Positions 10,989 through 24,808 are shown, numbered from the stretch's first letter. The stretch is DNA of 64,000 nucleotides from Anaspis maculata (GCA_949128115.1 OX421965.1:50335257-50399256); one strand, 5' to 3'. The notes: generated by a model from the sequence alone, not told the origin. Made by a program: numbers and translations.

Positions 10989-13089
10989 TATAACTTGAAG
11001 ACCTCTTTGACCTGGTTGCTCACTACGAGTTCAACTTCAAACTCTATTTGGTCACTGTGAAAATAATCGTTGCAAAATCAAATCTATGACCGATTTTGCT
11101 AAAATTTTGCACCTATAGTTTTTAGTTTTTGGATACATACCCACTGCCCATATTAGGTAGATAATATTACCTTTGGAATTGTCCAGTAGTGTAGTACTGG
11201 GAAGGGGTGCCTCGTTTTCATACCTTTTTTTCTACGTTTTAAAGTGTTTTCCTCGGTGTTCTCCAAACATTCAACTACATCAAGTACAAATATCTAATGG
11301 AGGGTATCTCTTGATGAAATGTTACAAAAGTAGGTGTTTTTTCCCTTGAATTGTACAAGAAATAAAAAATGTATCAATTTTCCAAAATATCCATTGGCGT
11401 AGAAAATTATATGAGGGAAACGGGGCAACCTCCCAGTATCCGGGACTGTCACACAAACTTGATGGCTATCCGGTTGTATATCAAGAAGAAATCCATGCTT
11501 ACCTGCAACAAAGAAGAAAAAATAAATTAGTTTTTATTTTCACCTCGTTTTTACCATACATTTGAGAATATTAAGAGATTATGCAAAAATGGTGGCTTTT
11601 CATGGAAAGATATTAAGTAAACGTATTATGTAGTATGAGCTTAATAAACGATTCCACCACAATGTTTTTTTTCATCCCTTGTGATTTTTCAAATGATACC
11701 CCTTTTTGAAATAGCTGATATTAGGCACAGAGGTATCAACTAGACTTCTCATGTCTAGCTTATTATTGTAGTTGTTTGTCCCTATTTTGGCAACATTTTT
11801 TTATTCGGGTCCCCCAAGGCTATGAGTTACCCATTTAAGTCTAAGTTCTTCGGAAAAATCCTTCAACTAAGACTAATTGTTGTGACGGACAGACAGACGA
11901 AACACGGACGGACAAGGCAAAGACATGAGCGCCCTTCTGTTTGGAGAGTGAAGATGTTAGGTATTTGGCCCCAAAATAAGGTAGAACCTTGGACGAAGGT
12001 CGAAGGAAAGAGAAGGTCACGTTTAAAAAAATATTTACCCAGCTTTGAACTATTCCCATTCACGAATACTGTTTGCATGTTTGTTTATTTGGTTGTTCTG
12101 AATTTGCTGAAATGGACAGGTGAACAAACTACAAGCCAACTTGGGAGTTGTGGGCTTGGGCAACATAAGCACCTACTTTTCAAATATTTAGATTTTTTAT
12201 AGTTTCAATATTTTTGCACCTAACAAAAAAATTATTTTGTAATCATAATCGAGTGTAATTACAGATTTTTTTTTATTTCTTATTTGTTCATTTTTAAAAA
12301 AATATATGATTTTTTTTTCAAGATTGAAATTTTTGGGGTCGTAGGAAAAATAGTGTACACAAACTTGTTGAAAAGTGTATTTCTTGTACTCGTGGGGTTT
12401 CCGCACTCACCGTAAGCGGCTCGTGCTAAACTTGCCACTCGTGAGAAATATATCACTTTCCACACTAGTTATGTAATGTACAATTTCGCATTACCTTATT
12501 CCCAGTAAGATGTTTCAGTTAAGCTTACGACCCTATTCCGATTGCTAATTGCCTACCGATCCATTTTTCTCAGTTCAGTAATAAACCAACAGAATCTGAT
12601 GATAAAATATAACTCTCCGATCATTTTTTCTCCAGAATCTGATGAGATGAGGACTTTCCAAATACTTCGCACTTGGCGAAGCACAGTTTCAAATTTTTCA
12701 GTCTCTTGTGAGTGGGCGCGGTAACAATCGACGTCTCTCCTCCTATCACGATGAAAAAATTTCATTATTTGTATTCGCGCCATCACGGCAGGCCTGGCAC
12801 GGCATTTTTGAGAGAGAAATTGGCGCCGAAACGTGAAATCGGTTGTGACATTTTTACGCTTCGATCAGTGGCAAGTCAGGCGACATCAGCCACGGCCGTG
12901 ACGAGGGTTTCTCCGGGACGGAAACCGGCCATTAATGTTGCAGATTAAAATCGCGACTAACGGACCCCGTGAATTTTTAATTTTCAAGATTGCATGTCGT
13001 GTACTTCTCCCTCGGTGGTATAAACGATTGAAGCTGACATCGGGGAATTTTTTTAACGCCTTCCAAATTAAATTGAAACGGGATAGGAA
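10989..13089. other. Anonymous intergenic DNA
   Basis: No gene is supported. A loosely palindromic cactcgtg/agaaatatatcactttcca segment lies at about 12370-12465. The stretch 12700-13090 is less AT-rich, has no recognisable repeat and may be low-copy non-coding sequence. Confidence 0.4.
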
Positions 13090-13200
13090 TACGTCGCGTG
13101 ACGTCACTCTGACCAAATATTAGTTAGCGAATGTATGTATGTATACACATGGCGCACAAAAGTTAATTAACCATGAAACAGCCAAGTTTGAAATTAATAT
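13090..13200 (+). repeat. Dispersed repeat, copy in + orientation
   Basis: About 105 bp matching the reverse complement of 20555-20660. Shared blocks are gacgtcactctgaccaaata, acatggcgcacaaaagttaa and ttaa.catgaaac. The element class is unknown. Confidence 0.7.
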
Positions 13201-13984
13201 CTATGTTCGCAATAGGGGGCGCGCGGGGTATAACTTCATATTATCCCGGCGTTCCCCTATTCACTGGTGATGCCCGTCTCATCCTTTGGCCTCCCTTAAC
13301 GAGGTAATCCAGTATTATTCAAGATTCGCGTGATGGTAACCGCTAAACTACTGGAGGATCCTTGTTTACGCATCACATAAATATTAAAGTCGCTTTAACT
13401 CCTCCTTTTGCATATTGCATATGTGTGTGTGTGTGTTTGTGCGGAAACTGGAAAGAGGTGGATATATAGGCACGAGGGGTGGGAGTGTAATCTGTGCCGT
13501 AATTCACCCAAGCGTGCAGACTTTTGACAAAACCAAACAAATAAACGTCGTGCAATTTATGGGCTTGAAATGTTAAAAGGTTGAACATTCCATAGAGCTT
13601 TGCACCTAGGCGCGCTTATCGCCAGTTTTATACCTCCCATAGTAATAGGCAGTCCGTAAAGAATTGAAAGCGTCTGGGCCATTGTATATACTGCAAGTTT
13701 TCAAATCAAACATTGTTCCACAGAGTGTGTCAGAGGTGGGATTTTTGTACAAAAACTGGCTGAAACGACATAGGGTGCTGATGCTGATACTCTATGTAAA
13801 CTGCTCGTCACTCGAAATGACTCGAATCACCAACCTAGTATCTATAATGTATTGTATTAAGTAGTATCTGAAAGGTTTATTGTGAAACTGACAGCATAGA
13901 AATGTAATAAATAATTCAAAAGGTGATAACCCGCGGCTGACTAAATCAGCAGGGTTTTGTTGTGAAATCAATTATTTGAAATCG
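13201..13984. other. Anonymous DNA with a GT microsatellite
   Basis: A short (tg)n run lies at about 13420-13440. Nothing else could be recognised. Confidence 0.4.
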
Positions 13985-14990
13985 TGAAACTTTGAATTTC
14001 TCCCACTCTATCGACAAGAAAAGTTTTGCACCGATTGGGTGGTGCTTTAATCCATGTCACCGTGATAAATGAACCACACCAAAAATAGAATTTGGAGGTT
14101 TAAAGGCGCAGTGAGGATTTCACCTTCTCAAAGACTTGACAGAGTAATACTACCGCTTCGCACAATTCCAAGCGAGGAAGTGTTAGTTCATGCAGTGGTG
14201 CTACTCATGAATTGGCAATAAGAAGGATAACTGAAAGTTCATTACTGGAGTCCACAGAGCAAAGATAAATACACGCATCATAGGCCTTTTCACTTGCGTC
14301 ACCAAACCCGTGTGTTTCAGTGAGTACAGAGTTCACCGTTAGTACATGGCAAGAAATTTTGAGGGCATTCAACTTTAGTAACTCTTCTTGAAATTGCAAC
14401 CGAATTGATTGCATAATTATGTTCTCGAATGACTTCATCCTATAACCGACCTGATGCTCCCATAAAGCCTGCATCAATGATTTGGCTTCAACAACAACTG
14501 ATCCTCAAAATACCTAGAGAACCAAATATTGACGAAATGGTAGACAACATTTTGCGTTTTGTTAGTTTTGACGGAGGAATTGCTAGCTCTTGTCGTAATG
14601 AATGGTATCTTGATGAATGTTCCAGGTGATTCCCAAAGTTTTACACCTTCCATGCTCACCGGAATTCAGAAGAAGCAGATTTGAAGCTTAACCATTTTCG
14701 CTCGAAAGATTTCCAAGGATCAATTGGAACGAATTCTCTCAACCCAAATTAAGTCGATTGCAAGACCGGCTGACCAAAACCTCATTGTGCATTCGGATTA
14801 ATGATTCGATTGTATCAGAGCCTGTAAGAAGATCGTCGACATAAAAATCAACTTTATATGTTTGAGGCAACCGAGTGAGATCTTCAGTATTGCATGACAA
14901 TTGCTGAAGACATTTTGTTGTCAAGTGCGGAGCACTGGCAGTACCGTATGTCAATGTGTTCAACTGATTTATAATTAATGAATTTCTGGG
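13985..14990 (-). pseudogene. BEL/Pao LTR-retrotransposon pol fragment
   Basis: On the minus strand the end of the reverse transcriptase is legible: LTYGTASAPHL, then the catalytic motif DFYVDDLLTGSD near 14840. Downstream comes the BEL/Pao connection and RNase H region: HGFGDASEKAYDA near 14310, a VAPLHELTLPRLELCEAV stretch near 14165-14215, and KTFLVDRVGEIQ near 14000. An in-frame TGA sits where the family has an arginine codon before VAPL. The spacing between YVDD and HGF is about 180 codons, shorter than I expect for the family, so a deletion is likely. No LTRs were found. It is a dead relic. Confidence 0.85.
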
Positions 14991-15879
14991 TGTCGACTTC
15001 TGATTTCAGAGGCAAGTCCTTCTTTATGCAGCGAATCAGTCTAGAGATTCAAAGGGGTAATTCAGCCAGTATTTTGGGGATCTACCAATCTACCTAGTCA
15101 TCACAGGGTACTGAGCTATTATTCATAATGACTGATTGATGAGTGATGAGGCATCAGGCTCTGACAGTAACATCCCTTAATATGTGGGTAGGTACAATAT
15201 AATATTAACTATAAATAAAGGCTCAACAGAATTGCTAAATATGGCAATATGTATTTGCGTGGCGTGCTGATCATTGGATTATCCCGGTATGGTCTGATGA
15301 TCAGCAAAACCATTAATACTGATTTAAAAACATGCTTCTGTTTTTGAATTAGAAAAAATTCGTCTCTCCGTGATGAATATTTTTCGCTGATGTAATTTTT
15401 ATCGCACCTGGAAACATCCCGCGACCGATTTTTTACGAGCCCTATCCTGCTCTGACAAATGCCTCGAATATTTTTAATTTACTCACCCGGTCCCGGTTTT
15501 ATTGCCCCAGTTAATTTTATTTGCCCATAAATCGCGCCAAGTATGAAAAAGATAGCAGCAGCAATGGGCGAAAGTGTGTGTGTGCGCACCACTTAATAAC
15601 TGTCTGGAAGTGCTTATTGTGCCATTGTTTCGGGACCTGAGGAAGAATAGATAAAATTACAACAGGGAGGCGCCTTGTTGGTAGCCCACAGGTAGGTATA
15701 TATTTGCTGGAGGAATACCGCTGACAGCAGTTTTCCTTACATTTTTTCGTTGTAATGTATTGATCTGAATCATTATTTGATGCAAACAAACCAGACACTT
15801 AACATTTTACAAGAAAACCATGAAAAAAGTTCACGAACACTCGATTTTTTGGCTTTTGGCTTTGGTCTATTCTGTAACA
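14991..15879. other. Anonymous DNA, partly repeat-poor
   Basis: No gene is supported. About 15350-15560 shows no repeat similarity within the window and has TTAATTTT-type AT words in more mixed sequence. It may be low-copy non-coding DNA. Confidence 0.35.
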
Positions 15880-16130
15880 ATACCGTTCAAATTTCAACGG
15901 AGTGAACTAGGAAGTTTCTATTGGCTTTCGGGCCTGCTTCGGACTGTTCAATGTAAATTTACTGGTCAACACCGTTAAAAAAACCTTGAATGTTCAATGG
16001 GACGTAGATAGGAGCCTCCAATCTAAAAGGAGATATCACGATTAAATGATATTTTGAACGGTTTTCAACATTCAGCAAGCCCGAACCGCCAATCGAAACT
16101 TCCCATTCAACCCGTTAAAATTCCAATGGC
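15880..16130. repeat. Degenerate palindrome, about 250 bp
   Basis: Left arm near 15889-15940 and right arm near 16070-16125 match as inverted repeats. Shared words are aagtttcnattgg and cgggc.tgct. A weaker cgttcaaa word occurs internally. It is probably a MITE remnant. Exact ends are not defined. Confidence 0.6.
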
Positions 16131-17699
16131 ATCATTTACAAAATACAAAATAGACCGTTGTCATACATACTCAGATACTGTCCTGTGGTTATTGTTATCT
16201 TTTGTTGATAAAGTTGCTTATGGTTTAGTGATTTTATATTTGGTGTAAAGCTCTCTTTTGAAATGAAAGGCAAGTAAATCACTGATTTGATACCTATAAT
16301 TAAGGTGGCAGGTGTTCAGAATTTATTGGCACAAATTATTGTGAAATCCGAGTCGCACTATAATAAAATGGTGTATGATCTTTATCATAGATGTTCAGAT
16401 GTTGTAACCCAATTACAGTCTAATGTCAAATTTAATCTATTTTCACGAAGAAAGTTACATGGGCGTTTCCTACCTGTGAAGGTGCGTCAAGTTGGCTTTG
16501 CTTTACTTCTCTATGCGGTTAACCCTTACAGATTAGCTAAGCATTAGTTGGTGCGTTAAGATGTAAACCCAGAAAATATTAGAAGTGAGACTCAGACGCG
16601 CGAAAAAAAAAGGGGTTGAATCATCAGTGAGATATTGCGAAATGAACAAAAAGACATATCAACGTGACGTCAGGAGCTCACGAGAGAACGCTCTGGCTTC
16701 AAAAAAAACGCGATAAGATGGCACCATGAACCACAGGTAGTTCCCGACAGGACGGACTTGACGCGACCCGTCTGGAAAGATGTTCGCTCGTCAAAGAATT
16801 AGTCCGGAACCTGGCTACCAAACAACGTGATGCGATAGTGATAAGAGCGGAATTTGCCGAATTTGCGGAAATTAGGAAGTGAATAGCGCGAGAGATTCCC
16901 CCACACAAAACCCTGAAAAGCCAAGTCAGTTCTCTCTCTCGGAATTCTCTCGGAATAAATCTCTTGGAAGAGCTTTAACCAGCAAAGGCCCAAAGAGTTG
17001 ATTCATGTCAATAATACTTGTAAACAAACCATTAACCTTTTATCTAGTTGAAATGAAACTGACGACATTATAACAATAATAATGTCCGACAAAGCTGGGA
17101 ATTATTGCGATTGTGAACATTTCAATGCTAACTCTTTCGACTGATAACTCTTTGCCAGGGTAACTCCATAAATAATGAATTTTCCATGTTGTTGGAATTT
17201 AATTTAACGTGTGTGAAGTACTGCTGAAAAAGGCGATAATTTACTACGGAGATCAAGTTGTGTTGGTTACTGATTTAGCTCAATTAAGCGGTGAAATCAA
17301 TAATCAGACCATAAGACTCACCGAGAGCAAAACACTCATGTTTGTCAAATTTTATCAGATCAAATCGAGGATTAAATAAAGGTCATTAGTGGCAATTCTA
17401 TAGAATTGCAAGGCCCTTCGAAATTTCCTTTAAAATAAGTTTGTTATTCTGTATGCACCCAATCCTGTTGATTTTTCACCAGGCCGTTGAAATAGTCCCC
17501 TTAAATATTTATAAGATTTCAAAGGGATGTCCGCAGGTACCCTTAAAAAGTGACGGCTACATGAAAAGTTTACATTTCAAAAGAAAAAAATGGCGTTTTG
17601 CTGCTTTCTTACACTTGTGGGTGCAAAGGGAAAATGATAGCATAAGGCGCAGGTGAAAATTCCTCTGAGATGCATTTCTTTTGTATTAAAATCTTTTGA
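16131..17699. other. Anonymous intergenic DNA
   Basis: Short ORFs only, none with family motifs. The segment at about 16660-16980 is GC-richer and could be a degraded element, but I cannot assign it. Confidence 0.4.
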
Positions 17700-19355
17700 A
17701 TGTAGAGAAAAACATCTCCCAAAAAACATCTCAGGAAAAAACGTCCCCCACAAAATGTCCCCTAGAAACTACGTCCCCGAAAAAAGATATTCTTGGAAAA
17801 AAATCCCCTACAACACGTCCCCGATAAACCATCTTCCATAATACCTCCCTTGGAAATTATGTTGACAATTCCCGGGAAGAAACGTCTTCAGGAAAAGGTG
17901 TTTCAGCAAAAATACGTCCTCCTTCTGGCTTCATAATACGTACTCTAATGAGCTCCTTCGTGTCGTCATGTTACTTCCAGAACTCCAATGGAGAGAGATC
18001 TAGGGAAAAATGCCCTAGGCAAATGGTCCTTGGCAAAAAATGTCTTCTGGGAAAAAGTTACCAGGAGAAAACGTTCCTGGGAGAAACGTCTACGGAAAAA
18101 GGATCCCACGAAAAAAACACAAGAGAGCTAATTGGGGCTCTAAACGACAAATAGAGACACAAAGGGGACCGATAGAGCTCCGGCTGCCAAACAGGAGAAC
18201 AAGGATGCTCTCCAGAGCTGTTAACCACGGACAAATGGAAGAAGGCTCAGCAGGGCTTCAAATAATACTGAACACTCATGGTGACCCAATAGAGTCCTGG
18301 AAAATACAAGAAGGTAAAAGAGGGCATAATACTATGGAATTCTGTTAGCCAAGGAAAAAACATGAGGGGGCTCCTGAGGATCTTAAAACAAAACTTGACG
18401 CTACAAGGGGACCGATAGGACTTCAAATTTCACATAAAGGCAGAACGGTGCTTACTGAAGTTTTGAGAGCTATGAAAACGTGCAGGAGGCTTAAAAGGGC
18501 TTCAAAAAACATTGAAGAAAGTGTAAAGATTGTAAATAGACATTGAAGACACAAGGACAAGGGCAAGGATGCCCAATGGAGCCCTCGATAACAAAAGAAG
18601 GCATCATGAAGCTCATCAGGGCTCAAAGTTCCCGTGGGGAACAGGGAAGGCAGTTAGGGCTCCGAATACCATCTAGAGGCACAAAGGTGCTAAATAAAGC
18701 TGCGAAAGCCACGGAAAATACAGAGGAAGGGGTCAGCAGGGCTTCAAACAACATCGAAGACACAAGGGGTCTTACTAAAGGTGAAACAACTTGGAGAAAA
18801 AACAAGACGAGTTACAGGGCTCCAAGCAATATCTACATAGAGACACAAAAGGGCTCGATATGGTTTCGAAGAACAAAACACAACAACGGAGCCTAGTAGG
18901 GCTCTTCTTGTGTTTTCATGTATTATTTGAAAAACTCGGACGAACCTCCATGTGTCTTGTAGCTTTAGAAACTCGAGTGTAGGTACTTCTTTGTGTTTTT
19001 TTGTGTTATTCAAGTCTATGCTTGAATGCTTATACTCGTTTTGAGTCGTAATAAGGCCTCCTTGTGTCCTCCGGTAGGCCTAGTATGCCCCCTGTATCTC
19101 TATATACCATTTGGAGCCCTCTGATAACTCGTCTAATACTTAGTCATAGTTTTTTTTCTGGGGATTTTATTTTCAGGGGACATGATTTCCAGAAGACGAA
19201 ATTTCCAGGAAACGTTTTGTGGGGGCCGATTTTGCCGGTACGTTATATATCCGGGGACGTTATTACTGAGGACATTTTTTCTTGTGACCATTTTCCCAAA
19301 GTAGGAGCGTGACGTTCTGGGGACGTTTTGTAAGGGGCGTTTTTCCCCGGATTAA
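17700..19355. mobile_element. Foldback-like element with repetitive arms
   Basis: The left arm (about 17700-18120) is built from short reiterated units of aaaaacgtcccc type. The right arm (about 19150-19355) carries the inverse, ggggacgtttt type. Between them (about 18120-19150), a degenerate purine-rich repeat with gacacaaggg and agggcttcaaa words turns into its own reverse complement after about 18900. Long inverted arms made of direct subrepeats resemble Foldback/Galileo-type elements. No transposase or target duplication was found, so the class is an inference. Confidence 0.65.
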
Positions 19356-20554
19356 GACTTTTAAAGAGGCAGCCGGCAGGCTCAAAAGCGAGGGCAGAGA
19401 CAAACCCACCTCTGACGAACGTCTCTTTGACACAATGGCCTGAAAACTCGGGCCATATGTTATGCCGATCGCATTAGTTTGAGATGAAATCGCAACATTT
19501 TTGTCTACTTTCAAAGTACATTATGCCGTCCAATAGGTATGATCGACCAAATTCCGAAAATGAACAAATATTTCAACGGACCCTTGAAATATAGAATTTT
19601 TCAACGGTCCCGCTAATTTTCAGGTTAACTGAATAGCACAGTTTACCGCAAACCTCTGAAATCTAATTTTTAACAGAGGGTTATAATGATTTGAATTGTT
19701 TGTTTCTGTGGAAAATGGTACTTTGGTCCTCTCGTAGATATAACCTGGTTTGTCAACAAAAGAAAGGGGTCAACGAATAAGTAGGAAACAAAAGGGGCAA
19801 TGTACATCAACTAAACGTTTTTTATTTTCATTTATTATACAGAATGAGTAAGAAACCTTGATAATCATTTTTCCTTGGAACTGTTTGGAAACAATTCGGT
19901 TGGTCTCTGAACCACCGATGTAGAGCAGATTGTCACACCGTTTTCAACCAAGGATTTTTCAAGAGAATCGGATTTTTTTCTTCATAGCACACCCTGTATA
20001 GTAAATGGAAATCTAGTGCACACCCAGTTGTTGATTTTTTTGTCTCATGACTCGCCTGAATTAAACCCAGAAAAACTCAGCCGAGAGTAACTCGAACAGT
20101 GAAGTAAGTACATCAAGTTCTCATAACAAATTCCAAATTATTATTCAGAAAGCATAAATTGCGAAGCGGCGCAGACATTTTTTTTTCTGCGCGCTCTCGT
20201 TGGGTAAAAGTCATGAGGTGATTGCTAAAATGTTTTAATTTCATTCCGAAAAGTTACAGGTAGATATCAGACAACTTTGAAGAAGGTATTACATACATAT
20301 ATTACCTACGCACATTTTGGTTGGTTTTCACAGTTTTCCTAGCAGTTTTCCTACTTTTTACAAGAAAGTAAAAAGCAGATGGCGTAAGAAAAATCTGGCG
20401 CGATGAGAGAATATTATATTCAATGTGGTAAAAACAAAAGTTAGGTACCTACCTATTCGTCGATTCAGCATTAAAACTGAGATACCGACCCAACCCACCT
20501 ATCTTGAAGAGTTGGGGTAAAGTATGAGTCGAACAGAAGTTGAATAATGTATTA
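19356..20554. other. Anonymous DNA with one short CAG..CTG-ended repeat
   Basis: A possible 157-bp element with ends cagaatgag and cacaccctg lies at 19840-19996. It may be related to the CAGGGTG-ended repeats elsewhere but is poorly conserved. No gene is present. Confidence 0.35.
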
Positions 20555-20660
20555 ATTCCAAAGTTTGCGCCGTGTTTCATGATTAATTAACTTTTGTGCG
20601 CCATGTGTACATATATTTTGCAGACTAATATTTGGTCAGAGTGACGTCACGCGGCTTATT
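20555..20660 (-). repeat. Dispersed repeat, copy in - orientation
   Basis: Reverse-complement match to 13090-13200. Beyond the shared block the two loci diverge, apart from a gacgtcacgcg-like extension. Confidence 0.7.
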
Positions 20661-22970
20661 TGTCTAGGATCACACCCTATCCCTCCGCCGATATTCATTA
20701 ATCAGATCGAAAAGTTTACTTTACATCAAAATAGAACCTTTGCGGCCCTTCCAAATATTAGCATTCCATCTTCATGCTCGAGTTCACGCTCAAGGTCGTT
20801 TTGGTAAACAATCTTTTTTCTTGTAATTAAGTGCGGCAAAGCGTCCTGACTCCATCAGGAAAGGGCATTTTTCTTCGCAGCGCGCCAAAGCTGTGGGGGT
20901 GTGTGTCGGCGCGCTGATATTACCAGGGATTCCTCCAGATAATCCACCCACAGGCGATATTTCTCACAGTTGACAATAATATAAATGAAACATTCGGCTA
21001 ACATTTCCACAAATTGTGTACTTTCAGCTCCAGCCGTTTCCCTTTTCAGGAGAGCGCACGCTTTTCAGCACAAGGAAGCAGCCACGCACTACCACCATTG
21101 CCGAACTGAAATTACATTGATTCTAATTCACGTTTCAGAGAGCTCCAGCCTCGCAACGACCCAGCCCAGCCCAGTCGGATCTTGAATTCTTATTAGGCAA
21201 TAACAATATAGCCGCTTTCAGGATGAATTTCTGGAGCTTGGCTGCCACTAAGTGCCGAACGGCTTTCCGGAGTGGAACTCTATGAATTTTTAATAGTTCC
21301 TCGTAGATTCATCAGGAAGTTGCGGAGCTGCCATGCAATAGTCGAAGAAATCCATTTATTCCATACCCCATACAAGTGCAAAGTAGTTACTCTGGAAACC
21401 ACTCTAATCTTTGCAACATCATCACTAGTTAGTGATGTTATCTAATAAAGTTAAGCTTAGAGGTGGGTTTAGTCAGTCTTCACAGTTGTAGCTTAGTGCT
21501 AGTGTAACCCTTTGCTGTAATTCAACCACCAACTTACAGGATACCTTCAAGTATAGGACTTGGTATAGGAGGAAAATATGGTTGTATAAAACTTGACCAA
21601 TGTAGGAGCTTTGGAGCATGGTTCTTGATGCAATCTCTGGTCGTTGAAAAGTGCAACGCAGTCTTATTTCGACCTCGTATCGATAGGACGGCATTGCTCT
21701 TCAATTGTACAATAATAATTTGGACTGTTCGACTGTTGCTGTACTTGGTTACGACCATTTGTAAGTGCATTCCATTATTCACAATTTTTTAATGAGACAA
21801 GTGTAAGAAAAACCTTGACAAATTAGTCCCTTTTGAAGAAAGGTGATTTTTATCAAATTCTGCACTGTTTTATTAAAAACGATGTGCAAACTTTATGTGA
21901 AGTACTGTGATAATACCCTCATTTCCCTAATTAATTAGACGCGTGATACAATGGACCCTTTACGTTGTGTTTATTTTTGGTGCCGTAGATTTTCACCTGA
22001 CCCTTTTACCTGAATTATTTAAATAAATCCCCAACCCCCTTTTGATTCTCAAATCATTCTAGTCCTCCAGGTTCTTTCGAAAGAGGACAATTAAATAAAC
22101 GTTGCGAATGAACAAAGTCTTCAAAATCGCTAATTTAATTTAGTGAACCTTCATTACTTCATTTGAATTGATTATTCAATATATACTATTATATTGCACT
22201 GACTCCAGCTAACAATAAGGAATCTGTTTATTCAATTCACATTCCACAAATTGTGTACTTTTATTTACATTCGGTTTCTGAAATTAGAATTGCATCTCAT
22301 TGCCTGCTAATTTCCGCGCATTATTAAATCTACTCTCTAAGTTAATTTCCGTTTCCGTATTTCTACTACTCACTTGAAGGAGAGACCTAGATGAGTTGAG
22401 ATTCATGACACACTTGAATTTTGACTCCTTGCCTAAATAACTGATTACCTCGTTGATTTGAATCAACCTCTTCTTTCCTAGCCCATATTTATTTGTACAA
22501 AGAGAGATGTCGATTATTTAGTTTTACTTAGAGAGAGATCATTTCCCATTGAGTATGGTCTTTGTGTTTCGAAGTTATAACCATTATTTCAATCACCGAT
22601 CAAATTATCCACGCATGAACGTTAGGTGTCTTAGTTTGATCAATTTACGTCCAGCTGGTGTTGTGTTCCAACTTACAAACTTGTTACTCAACTTTGTCTT
22701 ACTTAGTGTTGTGAGTTCACTCAGGTGTGCATTGAGGTATGGGACTTTAATCATTTAATCTGGAAAACTATATTACTTCTCGATGTGTAGATATTTTTTG
22801 AGCGACAAATTTGCCCCGTGTCATGTCTCAGGCGGTTCTCATGTTGTAAGGAACTCTACCGGAATGCACAGAATGCCTCTTGACACGGAGAAAAGGTTGA
22901 AGATATTTTATGATATAGCGAAAAGGTTCGCGATATTGTAATTAACCCAGATATGGTTTGAATATACATA
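20661..22970. other. Anonymous intergenic DNA
   Basis: Contains a small hairpin gcgtcctgactccatcagga near 20840. There are no genes or bounded elements that I can support. Confidence 0.45.
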
Positions 22971-23884
22971 CCGTCCGTTTTTCATTTTAGGCCCCAGCCC
23001 GTAGCATCTTTATTATGGGTTTCACCCCAATGAATTATATGTTTTTGAAATCACAAAAACAAGATCTTTCGACTGATGATATGTCAAATTATTTTTGACA
23101 GATGTCATTTTTTGACAAACGACAGATTATCACTTGTGATACATCATTTTAAAGCCCGTAAAATTCTGAGGAGAACTGTGTTTTTATTTTTGTAATAGGG
23201 TGTCTTCAACAGCTTCTAGGAGTCTTTCAATAGGAAAAAAATGTTGAATTTCAAAAATACATATTAAGTAAATAGGTAAAGCAGGTACCTATTTTTAATG
23301 TAATCTAATGATAATAATGATTAAATAATCACAATGAAACAAAAAATGTCCTAAAGGAGTTGCTCGAATGACCGCCTCCTTGTTCCTTGAATGAAAGATT
23401 CGACGATCAGTGAATTGGAACTACCACCGGCCCAACAAGATTACATCCGAGCTTGCCAGAAATAACCCCCCTCGAGTTTTTATGAGCCTACCCGAAAGAT
23501 AAGGTGTTTATAAAGTTTTCCAATAATTTGGACAATTAAAAAATCAGATCATCACCATTAGTTAATTTTAAAAATACCTATTACTTATTGAGTGGCCATT
23601 TCTGAAATTGACATTTTTTCCTATTGAAAGACCCCTAGAAGCTGTAAAAGACACCCTATTTCAAAAATTAAAACACAGTTCTCCTCAAAATTTAATAGGC
23701 TTTAAAATGATGTGTCACAAGTACTATTCTGTCATTTGTCAAAAAATGACATCTGTCAAAAATAATTTGACATATCATCACTAGAAAGATCTTGCTCTTC
23801 TGATTTCAAAAATATATAATATATCGGGTGTGAAATCCATAATAAAGATGCTATGGGCTGGGGCCTAAAATAAAAAACGGACGG
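22971..23884. mobile_element. Palindromic transposon 1 of an end-to-end array
   Basis: A 914-bp palindrome with ends CCGTCCGTTTTTCATTTTAGG and its inverse, flanked by TA. Arms of about 300 bp include tgacagatgtcattttttga and gaaagac.cctagaagct words in inverted form. It is non-coding. It abuts the next element with only tata (23885-23888) between them. Confidence 0.85.
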
Positions 23885-23888
23885 TATA

Positions 23889-24804
23889 CAGGGTGTCCGT
23901 TTTTCGAGGCTAAGCATGGGTATCTGGCTTATCTTTAGAGATACAGAGTCGGTTAAATTAGAAAAAAGTTGCGAATTTTCATGACGATTAATGATCCAAG
24001 AAGATATTTGACTTGTCTGTTTTAGTTTTCGAAATATCAAGAAAAAACAGAAATTTGTAATTTTTGTTTTCATTTTTTATTTGAAAAACGGTTGAAGGTA
24101 GCCTTTTCTAGTTCAGACATTGTGAAGGCACTTTTTCAAGGGAAATTCAATGTTGCCAAAATCATCATTCTAGCTTTCGAAACAACCGAGATATGACATC
24201 CAACTTTTTTCTCTTATGGGCGCCATATTGGATTTTGACATTTTTGAATACAATTTTATTTTCTGGTTACAACGATGTGTCACATGCCATTGTTGAATTC
24301 ATGCTTTAGAGCAAAAAAATTTTTTCAATTTTTCAAAGAGTGCTTTGGAAACAAAATCAGCATCGACAATAGAAAAAAACGTAAATGTCAAACATTTATT
24401 CAACAATGACATGTGGCACATTGTTCTAACCAGATAAGAATACCGTATTTAAAAATATCAAAATCCAATATGGCGCCCATTAGAGAAAAAAGTTGAATGT
24501 CGTATCTCGGTTGCTTTGAGAGCTAAAATAAAGATTTTGGCAGATTTGGATTCCCCTTGAAAAAGTGCCCTGACAATGTCTAGATTAGAAAAGGCCACCT
24601 TCAAGCGTTTTTTGAATAAAAAATTAAAACAAAAATCAAAATCCTGTTTTTTCACGATATCTCAAAAACGAAAATCGATCGTCAAATTTCTTTTTGGATC
24701 ATTGATCGTCATGAAAATGCGCAACTTTTTCCCAACTTAACCGACTTTGTATCTCTTAAGATAAGCGAGATACCCATGCTTAGCCTCGAAAAACGGACAC
24801 CCTG
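23889..24804. mobile_element. Palindromic transposon 2 of an end-to-end array
   Basis: A 916-bp palindrome with ends CAGGGTGTCCGTTTTTCGAGG and its inverse. Arms extend about 350 bp each (for example atgggcgccatattggattt against aatccaatatggcgcccat). It is flanked by tata on both sides (23885-23888, 24805-24808). There is no coding capacity. Confidence 0.88.
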
Positions 24805-24808
24805 TATA

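Noticed and set aside
16660..16993. Short minus-strand frames as a gene or LTR
   Set aside because: No motifs, partner copy or terminal signatures were found.
17700..18120. CRISPR-like array of short repeats
   Set aside because: Units are degenerate and have no regular spacers; the mirror arm and the eukaryotic context point to a Foldback-like element.
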